The notes beneath the pieces were generated by a model. The model saw only the letters and a program-made list of their open reading frames with translations. It had not been told where the DNA came from and ran no database searches. Below, piece after piece: positions 30,296 to 40,454 of a stretch of 64,000 bases of DNA (the first letter of the stretch is position 1; each line of letters opens with the position of its first letter). Location of the stretch: positions 62,001 through 126,000 of the forward strand of contig JAJFGS010000011.1 in the NCBI GenBank assembly GCA_021775995.1. The letters run 5' to 3'. The position numbers and the translations under genes were made by a program. The stretch comes from Alphaproteobacteria bacterium (GTDB lineage: Bacteria > Pseudomonadota > Alphaproteobacteria > Micavibrionales > Micavibrionaceae).

Positions 30296-30329
30296 TTAAT
30301 AATCCTAAATACTTGTTATAAAAGATTAA

Positions 30330-30350
30330 GGGAGTCTATCACAGACTCCC
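30330..30350. terminator. Hairpin between the TolC-family gene and the ABC transporter gene
   Basis: GGGAGTCT and AGACTCCC form a perfect 8-bp stem around a 5-base loop. On the minus strand it lies between the tolC-like stop and the transporter start and is followed by TTAATCTTTT. It may be a weak terminator or an mRNA processing/stability element setting different levels for channel and pump. Confidence 0.5.
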
Positions 30351-30397
30351 CTAAAAATTAATAACAAAAGCGAGTATTTAAGATACTCAGCTATATA

Positions 30398-31783
30398 TTA
30401 GCGATCAACAACGTAATCAGGTGCTTCAATCACAGCGCCTTCACGTGGGTAAGCAATACCCAATGTTGGCAATAATTGGCCTTTCAAGGCTAACAATCTA
30501 AAGACTGAAAACATTTCAAGGAACTCTGAGTTAATTGTATTAGTGCGTGAAACAAATAATTCATTTTGCGCGTCAAGAACGTCTAATAACGTACGTCTAT
30601 CTAAAGAAAATTGATCTTTATAAGCACGAACAACCTCGGAGTTTGCTGCAGCTTGTGCAGAAAACTCATAAGCACGTTCTCCAGCAGATGTCATACGCGC
30701 CCAAGTTTGACGAACATCATCTTCAACAGCACGTGCAGTATCAGCACGACGTTCTTTAGAAACCTCATACCTATGTGTGAATTCACGAACACGAGCAACA
30801 TCACCGCCGCCACGATAAAGATTCCAATTTGCAACCAATAAAGCAGAAGCACTAGTATCACGTCCTTCAACACCACCAAGGTTATTCCCCTGACGACCAT
30901 TCACTTGAAAATCAAACTGTGGGTATAGTGTAGATCCTGTACCTTTATATTCAGCGTACGCTACATTTGTATCAGATTGGAAGATATCCAAAGTAGGGCT
31001 CTCTGTTAGTGCTGTTTTCACCTCTTCTTCGACATTGGCTGTTAGCGCCGTTACTGGCACTTCTGGAAGAACCAACGCTCTTGGGTCATCACCCACTTCA
31101 CGACGGAAATTAGATTCTGCAATGCGAAGTTGTTGACGAATTGTTGATTCTTGAGCACGAGAAGAAGCCAAACGAGCTTTAACTTGCTCAAGGTCAGCTG
31201 GTGTAGAACGACCAGCCTCAACACCGTTATTAATCAAACCCATAATCGCAAGATGCTCATTCACATTTTCACGAGAAATGTTCAATAGCTCACGTTGGCG
31301 TATCACTTCAAGAAAGCTCTCAACAATAGATAGACCAACTAATTCTGCTGTTTCACGAACACGATGTGCAGAAGATTGAATACGGTGTTTTTGACGTTCA
31401 TTCTCATATTTGGTTTCCCAACCATCAAACAACATTTGTGTCAGTGTTAGACCTGCTTCATAGCGGTATAATGATTCTTCATCATCTCCAATACCAGCAC
31501 GTGTTCCAACATCATCTGTATACTCATAACCAGTGTCACCACTAAAATCGACAGAAGGAAGATAAAGCGCTTTTGCTTGTTCTAATTCTTCATCTGTTGC
31601 ACGGCGCGTTCCCGCAACAACACCATATTCTGGATTGGTCATGACACCAGCAGAAATTGCTTGTGATAGGCTCATTTGACCTGAATCCTGTGCATTTACA
31701 GGCGAAATTAAAGCCATCAAAGCGACGCAGGGCACTATCAGAGCGGCACGTTTTACTAGGTTATTTTTATTTTTACGCATCAT
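30398..31783 (-). CDS. TolC-family outer-membrane secretion channel (LapE/AggA-like)
   Basis: Outer-membrane component of the type I system, 461 residues from the chosen start. An N-terminal signal peptide (basic MMRKNKNNLVKRA, hydrophobic core, cleavage about VNA-QD) leads into the first outer-membrane efflux repeat (MSLSQAISAGVMTNPEY). Long helices, a central repeat with GRSTPADLEQVKARLASSRA and a second repeat ending RRTLLDVLDAQNELF follow, as in TolC. The frame is open to a GTG at 31798, but GAGGA lies 8 bases before ATG 31783, so that start is preferred. The adhesin gene is upstream on the same strand, separated by about 250 bp containing a terminator. Confidence 0.92.
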   Translation of the reverse strand: MMRKNKNNLVKRAALIVPCVALMALISPVNAQDSGQMSLSQAISAGVMTNPEYGVVAGTRRATDEELEQAKALYLPSVDFSGDTGYEYTDDVGTRAGIGDDEESLYRYEAGLTLTQMLFDGWETKYENERQKHRIQSSAHRVRETAELVGLSIVESFLEVIRQRELLNISRENVNEHLAIMGLINNGVEAGRSTPADLEQVKARLASSRAQESTIRQQLRIAESNFRREVGDDPRALVLPEVPVTALTANVEEEVKTALTESPTLDIFQSDTNVAYAEYKGTGSTLYPQFDFQVNGRQGNNLGGVEGRDTSASALLVANWNLYRGGGDVARVREFTHRYEVSKERRADTARAVEDDVRQTWARMTSAGERAYEFSAQAAANSEVVRAYKDQFSLDRRTLLDVLDAQNELFVSRTNTINSEFLEMFSVFRLLALKGQLLPTLGIAYPREGAVIEAPDYVVDR

Positions 31784-32036
31784 TAGATGGGTCCTCACTT
31801 AAATATAAAAAATTATAATAAACTTATTCTAAATCTTCTTAATTTCTTGCTAGTTATGTCCTTTTTTAGGTATAAGTGCAAGCATTTTGTTCTATTTCAA
31901 TAGGTTGTTTATCTTACACAAACCATTGAAATTTTACCTCTTAAATAGCAAAACCCCTACATAATAAGGAATATAGCCTTTATATACATAAGAAAAACCT
32001 GAATCAAACTTAATCAGGTTTTTCAAATTCTTTTAA
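31784..32036. other. Intergenic region between adhesin and TolC-family gene
   Basis: About 250 bp of AT-rich DNA. Apart from the terminator hairpin at 31993-32023 it holds no open frame of note. The remainder presumably includes the promoter for the minus-strand secretion genes. Confidence 0.6.
31993..32023. terminator. Rho-independent terminator after the giant adhesin
   Basis: AAAAACCTGA and TCAGGTTTTT form a 10-bp stem around an 11-base loop. Read on the minus strand it lies 14 bp after the adhesin stop and ends in TTTTTCTT. The symmetrical A/T runs mean it could work in both directions. It should separate most adhesin transcripts from the secretion genes downstream. Confidence 0.85.
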
Positions 32037-35000
32037 TTACACAATAATATTGCCGTTTTCGACAAGATCTTGCAGTGATTGGCCTGTTATGCCATCAAGC
32101 TCAGCAATCTCACGTGGAGCAACGCCACCATTACCATCAGTATCAACTGAAATAACAGTATCCCCTCCAGACTGTGTTACGTAAACAAAATCATTAATTG
32201 CGTCTGTTAGCGGATCATAGCCTTGAAGAACCTTCGATAAATCAACAGCATCCTCACCCAGATTAAAGTCACGCAATGTTGCCGCACTAGCCCCGATAGC
32301 ATCAAAGAGGAACAGGTCAGAATCAGCCGTACCGTAGAAGTCTCCTGATCCATAAACATCAATCACGTTATGGAAGTCTTTTGCACAAATCTCCAATGTG
32401 GCCGTTGATGTATCACCATCAAAATCACGAATTGTATATGTGAATGTATCATCACCTTTTTCACCATTAATAATAGTGATTTCTGTAGGCTTGTTACTTG
32501 TGTCATACCAGCCAGCTTTATAATAATCCAAAGTTGTTAAGAATCCATCTTGACCATATTCTGAGTTCACACCAGAAAGCGGGTGCGCCCAAATTCCAAC
32601 TTTATCAGAAAATTCAACACCTTCCCAAATACCATCAGGACCATAAACAGGATCATGATTTTGAATAGCCGTTACATCCAATGAAATACTGAATATTTTA
32701 TTACCATTTCCGTCTAACGTCACAGAGATGTCAGAGAATAATTCAGGATTTGTAATAGAGCTCAAGATTTTATCAGCAGGCTGATTACCAGAAGCCTCTC
32801 CACCATCTTTCCAACTATTTCCACTTACACCGTTATAACCATAAACAGTTACAACTGGCTCAGAGCCTGTGCCATCAACGTAGAAGAACGCCAACTCACC
32901 AGGGTGATCTTTAGGATTAGGACCGTCATTTACAGCAAAACGAATAGCATCGGCAACTGATTCAACAGTCATGGAGAACGTAAAGTCTTTCGTTGTCTCA
33001 TTATAACTTGTTGATACGTTTTTAATATCGCCAGCCTTGTCGCTACCAGAAGGATTATCAACACTAAAGTTATATATTTTCTGGCTTGCTGTTCCACCGT
33101 TGGAAACATAGCTGTATTGACCGTTTGATTTTATCGTCAATGTTCCATTGTCGCCGTTAATAATGCGCTCACCGTTTGCAGGAACATCGTAAGTTTGACC
33201 ACCAAACTCAACTGAGATAACACTTCCAGGATCATCTTCACCAATATCATCATTGGTTAGAACGTTACCTTCAACATCGCCACCAGAAATCTCAACATTT
33301 TCTGCTTTAACGTTATTCAAAACAAATGATGGACCACCGATAAGATCAACACCTGTAATACCTTGGCCATATCCTTCAACCTCAAACTCAATCATGCCGT
33401 TTGTCACCATAGAGGCTTCAATCGTGATTGTTTCATCAACAGAAGAACCGTCAGCTAAGAATACTTTGTAATCAAAATCATCACCAATGTTATTGGCGCC
33501 CATATCAGCTAGAGTGAATATGGCAGCAGTTACAGTAGAAGCAAAACTCACTTCCAATCGTTCATTCGAACCATAAATTTTTGGTGAACCGTTACCAGCA
33601 ATACCAACACCAGAACCGTCAGAATTACTGACCCATGTTAAGTCCTGACCGTTATTAGAACTAATTGTAATTCCATCACGTGTCAAAGTAGTTTCGTAAT
33701 CACAAACATCATAATGAGTTGGGTCTAAGCAGAATGATTCTACTTTTGTATCACATACCACATAGGCCTTGTCATCGTTTGCAACAGGCTCATCATCATG
33801 AAGATCAATATTGATGATTGTATTCACAGAATCACCATCATCATCTGTCACTGTCATATTAAAGTTAATCCACATCACATCATCACCAGGCACGCCTTCA
33901 GGATGATCAACAGCTTCATATTGCGTATAAGTATACTCGCCCGTTGTTGGATGAACTTCTAAAGTTAAAATAACTTCGCTACCAACCTTACCAACATAGC
34001 CATTCGCCGTTGTTGTAAAAACAACTGGCTGACCACCAGATGTAATGTTAACTGTTGGACCACCAAGTTCATATTTGGGAGCCACCAAACCACTTGGTGT
34101 AATTGTACCAGCACCATCTTCACCAAAATCAAAATCCATCGTGCCAGTCGCAACCAATGGACCACTATCTAAATCAGACTCGTGTAAGATTTCATTATTT
34201 GTAAACACTGCGGAAGGACCATCATCAAGAACAGTAATACGAACAGTACCCGTTCCTGTATCATTGTCTGAATCTGTTGCCGTCACACCAAAGTCTAAGA
34301 ACAATGCTTCATTATTGCTCGTCGTATCACTGTGATCTAATTGCTCAAGCTGTGTGAAGGTATAAGTACCATTGGCATTAATAACCATCGTGAACACAGT
34401 TGTTGGACCAGCCGTTCCTGTATACGTATTTGTAATAGCATTAAAGGCTACATTTATTGGAACGCCGCCAGATGACAATACATTCGCTGTACGGTTACCA
34501 GATGAATCAAAGGCACCATTTCCTGTTGTTGTACCTGGACCATCACCTTGGTAGTTCACATTAATAACACCATTTTCAACATCAGGACCAAATTCTAGAT
34601 TTGTATCATCTGTTTCACCAACACCTCTAATATCGATTGGGTTATTACTTGGGTCAACATCAATAGACAAAATTGCCGTATCTGTATCACCATCAAAATC
34701 ACGTAATGTGTATTTGAACTGATCAATACCATTCGGATCATTGTTATTTGCTGTATAGCTATATGAACCATTTGCGGCAATTGTTAATGTACCGAACTGA
34801 CCTATAACATCTGTTGTACCGACAGCAGGCACTGGTGTTGTTGCACCATTGAACATCACTTGTGTGATTGTTCCAGGCTCATCAGCACCAACTTTATCAT
34901 TCGTGATAACATTACCTGTAACCGTTTCACCTTCATCAACAGATTTTGAATCATTCACGGCTTTTGGTCCATCATCATGTACATCAACCACTATAACACC

Positions 35001-38000
35001 TGTGTCTTTATCACCATCAAAGTCAGTAATATCAACATAGAATTTCAACCAAATAACATCGTCAGGATTTGTTTCATCAGGATGATCAAGCGGCTCTTTT
35101 TGCGTATAAGTATAGTCACCTGTTGCTGGATCCACTTCTAATGTGAATACAACAATACCATTGGCTTTCCCTGTATAAACATTCGCCGTATTGGTGACAG
35201 TCACATCATGACCACCAGATTGTAACGTAACATTAGGACCATTCGCTTGGAATTTAGCAACAAATAATCCGTTCGCAGAAATTGCGCCCGCACCATCTTC
35301 ACCAAAATCATGTGGAACAGTACCTGTTAAAACTAAATCGCCATTTGGAAGATCTGTTTCATCAGTTGGCTTAGCAATTTTTCCAATTTCTGGACCATCA
35401 TCAAGAACAGTAATACGAACAGTACCTGTTCCTGCGTCACCATCAGAGTCGGTTGCTGTAACACCAAAATCTAAGAACAATGATTCATTGTCATTCGTCG
35501 TATCACTATGATCTAACTGTTCAAGCTGTGTGAAGATATAAGTACCATTGGCATTAATAACCATCGTGAACACAGTTATTGGACCAGCTGTTCCTGTATA
35601 CGTATTTGTAATCGCATTAAAATCAACAGTTACTGGAGTACCATTAGATGACAAGACATTTCCAGTACGGTTACCAGATGAATCAAAGTCACCATTACCA
35701 GTTGTTGTACCAGGACCATCACCTTGGTAATTCACATTGATAACACCATTTTCAACATCAGGACCAAATTCTAGATTTGTATCATCTGTTTCACCAACAC
35801 CTCTAATATCAATTGGGTGATAGTCTGTTAAATCTTCACCACACAACATTAATGTTGCAGTATCACGATCACCATCACCATCTTGTAAAACATAACCAAA
35901 CGTATCCCATACCGTATCTGTACCAGGGTGCGTTGTTTTAACTTCAACCAATGAGAAAGATGTTTTACTAAAGTTAGAATTAGTACTGTGGCTAAACACA
36001 TCAACGCCAGTAATTGTCAAACCTGGACCAAAAGTAGAAGCATCAAATGTCACTGACCCCGCACTGTTAACTTGTGGGATACTAGCAACAGGCACTTCAA
36101 TAGAGCGTGTTGTTCCGTCGCTTAAGTAAACTGTGAAGTCCATCGCACTACCTGGGTTATTACCAAGGTCGCCCATAGTCAAAATAACTTGGCTAGCTGA
36201 TGCGAAGTCAACATCCAACGCTTCATTATTACCAAATACACGAGGATGGTTACCACCAGTACTGATACCAATACCATCATCTGTAAATGTTAAATCGCCA
36301 CCATTTACACTTGTAACAGTAATGCCATTCTTCGTGATTGTAGATTGTGTGCCAGCAATATCTGCAGGCGTTGGATCCAATAAATTCATCGTCGAACCTG
36401 TTCCAACTCCCGGCTTCAATGTATAAGTGTATTCACCATTATCGAACATTTCTAAAATTCCGAAATCGCCCTCAATAGTATTTGAACCGCCAGCAGGAAT
36501 TATCACAACGTTACCGTTAAATGAAACTTCAACAACATCATTGTCAGATGTTTCAGTCGCACCATTATCTTCAGATAAGATGTCAGCGGCTCCTGGGCCA
36601 CCATTCAGACCTGTAATAACGTTACCTGTAGCACCGCCCTGAGCTGTGTCATAATTATTCACATCATCAAAGGCAACAAGCGCATCATCAAGAACGTTAA
36701 TGCGCACATTACCGTTTGCTGTATCACCGTCACTGTCCGCCACAGTAATACCAAAGTCTAATCTAATAAGATCGTTTGGATCTGTGTTATCAGCGTGATC
36801 AAGCGGACCAAATAATTCAAATGAATAATCACCGTTATTTTGAATGATTAATTCAAATACTTTTGTCGTTGTACCTTGAAGAACACCAACATAACCATTA
36901 GCCGTTGGCGTCACGACAACTGGAACATCATTTGATGTCAGCGCGTTATTCGCAAGCGACCCGCCAAACGTTAAAGAACCATTAGGCGTAATTGTTCCTG
37001 GACCATCAAGACCAAAATCAACATTCAATGTTTCATTAATAACAAGAGGACCTGGTTGTAAGTTTGTCTCATCAACCGTCATTTCTTCTGTAACAGCAAC
37101 AGGCTCACCATCTGGTGTTACACGAATAGAAAGCTCAGCTGTATCACTATCATCATCATTATCGACCAATGTGTAAGTGAATGTCACAGTTCCATCAGGG
37201 TCGCCTATATCTGTTGCAGTAAACTCATATGTACCGTCACTACTTAATGTCAATGTACCGAGAGGCGTTGGTACAGGAACAGAACCACCATTTGGAATAA
37301 TAAAGGTGTTACCACCAAATTCAACTTGCGTTACTGTGTTTGGATTATCTTCAGACAGCTCGTCATTTGCAACAACGTCACCTGTAATAGTCTGACCTTC
37401 TTCTGCACCATTCACATCGTCATTTGCAATTGGGCCATCATCTGCAACATCAATTGTAATTGTTGCTGAATCTGTTGTGCCATCATTTGCAGTTACTTCA
37501 ACACCGAATCCTAAAGAAATAATATCATCAGGGTCAGTTGAATCTGGGTGGTCTAGCTCAATAAATTGCGTATACGTATATTGTCCCGTTACAGGATTAA
37601 GAACCAACGTAAAGGCTGTTGCACCGCTCACTGTTCCCTCATACCCAGTTGGTGTGTTTGTCACGATAACCGGCACACCATTTGATGTCGGCGCACCTGT
37701 GAAAATACCATCTGTCTGTACGGTTGCAATATCTGCACCCAACGTTGTGGTAATTGTGTCAGAGTAAGTCAAATCTCCTAAATCAAAATTCGTTTCATCA
37801 ACATCACCTGTTGAACCATTAATAGTTGGCACATCATCTTTAACCTGAATACGCACAAAACTCTCAGCACTATCGCCTTCAAAGTCTGTCGCAGAGTAAC
37901 CAAAATCAAGATTGATAATATCATTTGGATCATTTGGATCGTTATGATCAAGCGGACCCTCTAATGTAAAGTTATAAGTACCATCGACGTTAATAACCAT

Positions 38001-40028
38001 CGTGAACACAGTCGTTGCACCAGCCATTCCTGTGTAGGTATTTGTGTTTGCATCAAAACCAACAATAACAGGCACGCCATTTTGTGTTAAAGCACCAGCC
38101 AGTTTTGAACCACTAGATTGGAAATCACCATTCGCATCAACAGCATCTGTAACAGCAGGACCGTCTTCACCAAAATCAGGCACAACAGAACCATTAACAG
38201 CTAAAACACCACCATTTAGGTCTGTTTCATCAACAGAATTCGTTGTTGATTTTGCTTCAGGACCATCATCAAAAACACGAACTGTAATTTGACCTGTTTC
38301 TGAATCACCATCAAAGTCTGTAATCGTAACATCAAAATTCAATGTAAGATCATCGTCTGGATCCGTATCATCAGCATGATCAAGAGGTTCTATTTGCGTA
38401 TAAGTGTAAGCACCTGTTGCAGGATCAACAACAAAAGTGAAAACAGTTGTTCCACCCGCATCACCTGTATAAGTATTTGTCCCCGCATCGTAAGTTACAA
38501 TAACAGGAACACCATGTGATGTCAGAGCATTATTATCCAAAGAACCACCGGCACTAAAACCAGCATTATTCCCTGTATATGTTACACTAGCATCATCTTC
38601 ACCAGCGTCAGCAGCGAACACACCATTAACAACCAAATCACCACCATCAAGATTTGTTTCATCAACGACAGCAGCAGGTTGTGAAAACACGACAGGCGCA
38701 TCGTCTAAAATATTAACGCGCACATTTGTGTTTGTTGAATCTTGGTCAGCATCCGTAACAACAATACCAAAGTCTAAGCAAATTTCTTCGTTATCATCGT
38801 TTGTGTCAGAATGATCAAAAGGTTCGTTCTGCACATAAGTATAGTCACCTGTTTCAGGATCAATGGTGAATGTGAACACCAATGTTGCACCCGCAAATCC
38901 TTCATAGCCATCCAATGTTGGTGTAACGATGACTGGAACACCACCAGAAGATAATTGATTGCCCGTTAGGTTACATGTGGCACTGAAGTTTCCGTTAGGG
39001 GCAATTATACCTGGGCCATCGCCGCCATAATTAACAGTAACAGTTCCACCACCGTTAATCATACCGCCACCAGCAGTTAAATTGGTCTCATCTAATGTCA
39101 ATGAACTTGCAGATAAGCGCGGGGAAGGATCAAATGGCGTTTCTTCCATCAATAAAGTCTCTTGTAGAAATTCAGGGGCTTGGTAAACAAGCTGCGTCGG
39201 ACCAAGAGGGCCAATAGCATCAGGAGAATCTAACGGTGCACTTGCTGGAACGCTACCAAAGCCATAACCGGAATTACTAACACCACCTTCTTCACCAGCG
39301 GCTGGCTCGATTAAAGCCAATGCCTCTGCCGCATCACCAGCAGCAGGTTCGATGTTTGCAACAGTTTCCGCAGACGATCTTTCTACAACTTCTTCTTCCG
39401 TTTGTGCAACTTGAAGAATTTCTTCAACAGATTCTACTTCTGTTGCTTCAGTAATTAGATTTTCAGTATCAACAACTGCGCCATCAGCAACTGTCAATTC
39501 AGCAGGTAGGTCACCCGCCATTGCTTGTTCATAATTATTAATAACAACTTGCGAACCATCCGCAAAGGTAAGAATCATAGCACCGTCTTTAATTTCAACG
39601 GTGGCGGCATTGGCAGGATCAAAATCACAAATATATTTTTGACCCGCTTGCATGTTTACTTCTTGCGTTGTATTTGCTTCTGGTTGCGCAATACGAATAG
39701 CATCTGCATTCGTCGCCGCACCCGCAGCTGTTTCAATATTATTAAAATCTTGAGGAGATCTTAAAGCACCAGTTAAAATAGTAGGATCAATTAATGTGCC
39801 GTCTTCTAGGTAGAGAAGATTACCATTCGCAACAACTTCTTCAAAATTTGTAATATTTAGTTGACCACCTTCAACAAAATTTATCACCAGCTGTCCTTCA
39901 TCACCGACACGCAAACCCGATATATTATCTGAGCCAAAATTTAAACGTGCCGAAACATCACTTGGAATTTCATGGCTTAAAATTGCGCCCGATTCAGGTT
40001 GTGATAAAATAATATTGTTACATGTCAT
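32037..40028 (-). CDS. Giant type I-secreted adhesin with T1SS-143 repeats (LapA/BapA-like)
   Basis: A surface or extracellular protein of about 2,663 residues. The frame extends to 40058, but AGAGGAG lies 8 bases before ATG 40028 and nothing comparable precedes 40058. Order: an N-terminal prefix region (about 1-200) with two related units (VINFVEGGQLNITNFEEVV and LTFADGSQVVINNYEQAM); an acidic Ala/Glu linker; then about nine repeats of about 130-140 residues beginning DETNL/DETDL and containing GVPV.V, YTYTQ.E.LDH and LDFG. These are interrupted by cadherin/VCBS-like units (NDDVNGAEEGQTITGDVVAND and relatives). The C-terminal secretion domain starts VYGSGDFYGTADSDLFLFDA and ends LVENGNIIV. 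TAAG at 100-103 and PAAG at 228-231 and 242-245 resemble LapG cleavage sites. A CtrA-type box lies about 90 bp upstream. Confidence 0.92.
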   Translation of the reverse strand: MTCNNIILSQPESGAILSHEIPSDVSARLNFGSDNISGLRVGDEGQLVINFVEGGQLNITNFEEVVANGNLLYLEDGTLIDPTILTGALRSPQDFNNIETAAGAATNADAIRIAQPEANTTQEVNMQAGQKYICDFDPANAATVEIKDGAMILTFADGSQVVINNYEQAMAGDLPAELTVADGAVVDTENLITEATEVESVEEILQVAQTEEEVVERSSAETVANIEPAAGDAAEALALIEPAAGEEGGVSNSGYGFGSVPASAPLDSPDAIGPLGPTQLVYQAPEFLQETLLMEETPFDPSPRLSASSLTLDETNLTAGGGMINGGGTVTVNYGGDGPGIIAPNGNFSATCNLTGNQLSSGGVPVIVTPTLDGYEGFAGATLVFTFTIDPETGDYTYVQNEPFDHSDTNDDNEEICLDFGIVVTDADQDSTNTNVRVNILDDAPVVFSQPAAVVDETNLDGGDLVVNGVFAADAGEDDASVTYTGNNAGFSAGGSLDNNALTSHGVPVIVTYDAGTNTYTGDAGGTTVFTFVVDPATGAYTYTQIEPLDHADDTDPDDDLTLNFDVTITDFDGDSETGQITVRVFDDGPEAKSTTNSVDETDLNGGVLAVNGSVVPDFGEDGPAVTDAVDANGDFQSSGSKLAGALTQNGVPVIVGFDANTNTYTGMAGATTVFTMVINVDGTYNFTLEGPLDHNDPNDPNDIINLDFGYSATDFEGDSAESFVRIQVKDDVPTINGSTGDVDETNFDLGDLTYSDTITTTLGADIATVQTDGIFTGAPTSNGVPVIVTNTPTGYEGTVSGATAFTLVLNPVTGQYTYTQFIELDHPDSTDPDDIISLGFGVEVTANDGTTDSATITIDVADDGPIANDDVNGAEEGQTITGDVVANDELSEDNPNTVTQVEFGGNTFIIPNGGSVPVPTPLGTLTLSSDGTYEFTATDIGDPDGTVTFTYTLVDNDDDSDTAELSIRVTPDGEPVAVTEEMTVDETNLQPGPLVINETLNVDFGLDGPGTITPNGSLTFGGSLANNALTSNDVPVVVTPTANGYVGVLQGTTTKVFELIIQNNGDYSFELFGPLDHADNTDPNDLIRLDFGITVADSDGDTANGNVRINVLDDALVAFDDVNNYDTAQGGATGNVITGLNGGPGAADILSEDNGATETSDNDVVEVSFNGNVVIIPAGGSNTIEGDFGILEMFDNGEYTYTLKPGVGTGSTMNLLDPTPADIAGTQSTITKNGITVTSVNGGDLTFTDDGIGISTGGNHPRVFGNNEALDVDFASASQVILTMGDLGNNPGSAMDFTVYLSDGTTRSIEVPVASIPQVNSAGSVTFDASTFGPGLTITGVDVFSHSTNSNFSKTSFSLVEVKTTHPGTDTVWDTFGYVLQDGDGDRDTATLMLCGEDLTDYHPIDIRGVGETDDTNLEFGPDVENGVINVNYQGDGPGTTTGNGDFDSSGNRTGNVLSSNGTPVTVDFNAITNTYTGTAGPITVFTMVINANGTYIFTQLEQLDHSDTTNDNESLFLDFGVTATDSDGDAGTGTVRITVLDDGPEIGKIAKPTDETDLPNGDLVLTGTVPHDFGEDGAGAISANGLFVAKFQANGPNVTLQSGGHDVTVTNTANVYTGKANGIVVFTLEVDPATGDYTYTQKEPLDHPDETNPDDVIWLKFYVDITDFDGDKDTGVIVVDVHDDGPKAVNDSKSVDEGETVTGNVITNDKVGADEPGTITQVMFNGATTPVPAVGTTDVIGQFGTLTIAANGSYSYTANNNDPNGIDQFKYTLRDFDGDTDTAILSIDVDPSNNPIDIRGVGETDDTNLEFGPDVENGVINVNYQGDGPGTTTGNGAFDSSGNRTANVLSSGGVPINVAFNAITNTYTGTAGPTTVFTMVINANGTYTFTQLEQLDHSDTTSNNEALFLDFGVTATDSDNDTGTGTVRITVLDDGPSAVFTNNEILHESDLDSGPLVATGTMDFDFGEDGAGTITPSGLVAPKYELGGPTVNITSGGQPVVFTTTANGYVGKVGSEVILTLEVHPTTGEYTYTQYEAVDHPEGVPGDDVMWINFNMTVTDDDGDSVNTIINIDLHDDEPVANDDKAYVVCDTKVESFCLDPTHYDVCDYETTLTRDGITISSNNGQDLTWVSNSDGSGVGIAGNGSPKIYGSNERLEVSFASTVTAAIFTLADMGANNIGDDFDYKVFLADGSSVDETITIEASMVTNGMIEFEVEGYGQGITGVDLIGGPSFVLNNVKAENVEISGGDVEGNVLTNDDIGEDDPGSVISVEFGGQTYDVPANGERIINGDNGTLTIKSNGQYSYVSNGGTASQKIYNFSVDNPSGSDKAGDIKNVSTSYNETTKDFTFSMTVESVADAIRFAVNDGPNPKDHPGELAFFYVDGTGSEPVVTVYGYNGVSGNSWKDGGEASGNQPADKILSSITNPELFSDISVTLDGNGNKIFSISLDVTAIQNHDPVYGPDGIWEGVEFSDKVGIWAHPLSGVNSEYGQDGFLTTLDYYKAGWYDTSNKPTEITIINGEKGDDTFTYTIRDFDGDTSTATLEICAKDFHNVIDVYGSGDFYGTADSDLFLFDAIGASAATLRDFNLGEDAVDLSKVLQGYDPLTDAINDFVYVTQSGGDTVISVDTDGNGGVAPREIAELDGITGQSLQDLVENGNIIV
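34216..34641 (-). repeat. 426-bp internal repeat of the adhesin gene, copy 1
   Basis: This segment matches 35392-35817 at exactly 1,176 bp (392 codons) distance, in frame, with roughly nine bases in ten identical. Both encode the unit around ETDDTNLEFGPDVENGV. The similarity is much higher than among the other repeats, so this is a recent internal duplication or gene conversion. Confidence 0.85.
35392..35817 (-). repeat. 426-bp internal repeat of the adhesin gene, copy 2
   Basis: Partner of 34216-34641. Differences are scattered base changes with no insertion or deletion, so the reading frame is kept in both. Such repeats favour length changes by recombination. Confidence 0.85.
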
Positions 40029-40116
40029 TGGATGATCTCCTCTAAAAATTTCCAACATATTTAATGTCTTTGTAAAAACAAAAAATACAAATTTACAAAT
40101 TAAAAGCTACGCGCTT

Positions 40117-40132
40117 GTTAACACTTTATTAA
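40117..40132 (-). promoter_or_regulatory. CtrA-type box upstream of the giant adhesin
   Basis: On the minus strand the sequence reads TTAATAAAGTGTTAAC, an exact TTAA-N7-TTAAC match to the CtrA consensus, about 90 bp before the adhesin start codon and pointing toward it. CtrA is the master cell-cycle regulator of alphaproteobacteria. In this AT-rich DNA a chance match cannot be excluded, but position and orientation are suitable. Confidence 0.5.
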
Positions 40133-40327
40133 TATTTAGCGCATTATTACCCTAACATCATCATTATGTCAAGAATTATGTTAAAGGCATTTTTCGTAAG
40201 TTATGCTTTCTTTATCAAAAATACCCCCTTATAGCAAGTATGTATTTCTTCCTTCAACATAAGCTCTGCCTTAATTTATGCGCTAATCAAACAAATAATA
40301 GAAAGCTTATAAGATAAATTGCAAATA

Positions 40328-40355
40328 CCTATAAGCAAGTCTTGCTTTTTATAGG
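40328..40355. promoter_or_regulatory. Imperfect inverted repeat in the 40-kb intergenic region
   Basis: CCTATAAGCAA pairs with TTGCTTTTTATAGG, with a small bulge. It lies about 300 bp upstream of the adhesin and just before a ribosome-site-like GGAGG. It could be an operator or an RNA hairpin; no U-run follows. Confidence 0.3.
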
Positions 40356-40370
40356 ATGGAGGCTATAAGA

Positions 40371-40454
40371 GTGCTAATTCAAATTTATGAAGATTCGTTT
40401 TTAGACATAGAATCACATTCAATGAAGAGCATTGTTACTGATTCTGACAAATAA
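40371..40454 (+). CDS. Possible mini-ORF of 27 residues
   Basis: A GTG at 40371 is preceded by a strong GGATGGAGG 8 bases upstream. It opens a 27-codon frame, VLIQIYEDSFLDIESHSMKS and seven more residues, acidic overall. No family recognised. The ribosome site is the only support; it may be a leader peptide or chance. Confidence 0.2.
   Translation: MLIQIYEDSFLDIESHSMKSIVTDSDK

Noticed and set aside
33253-38300. Many long open frames antisense to the adhesin gene
   Set aside because: They are shadows of the biased codon use in the Asp/Thr/Gly-rich adhesin; none has a ribosome site or a recognisable protein.
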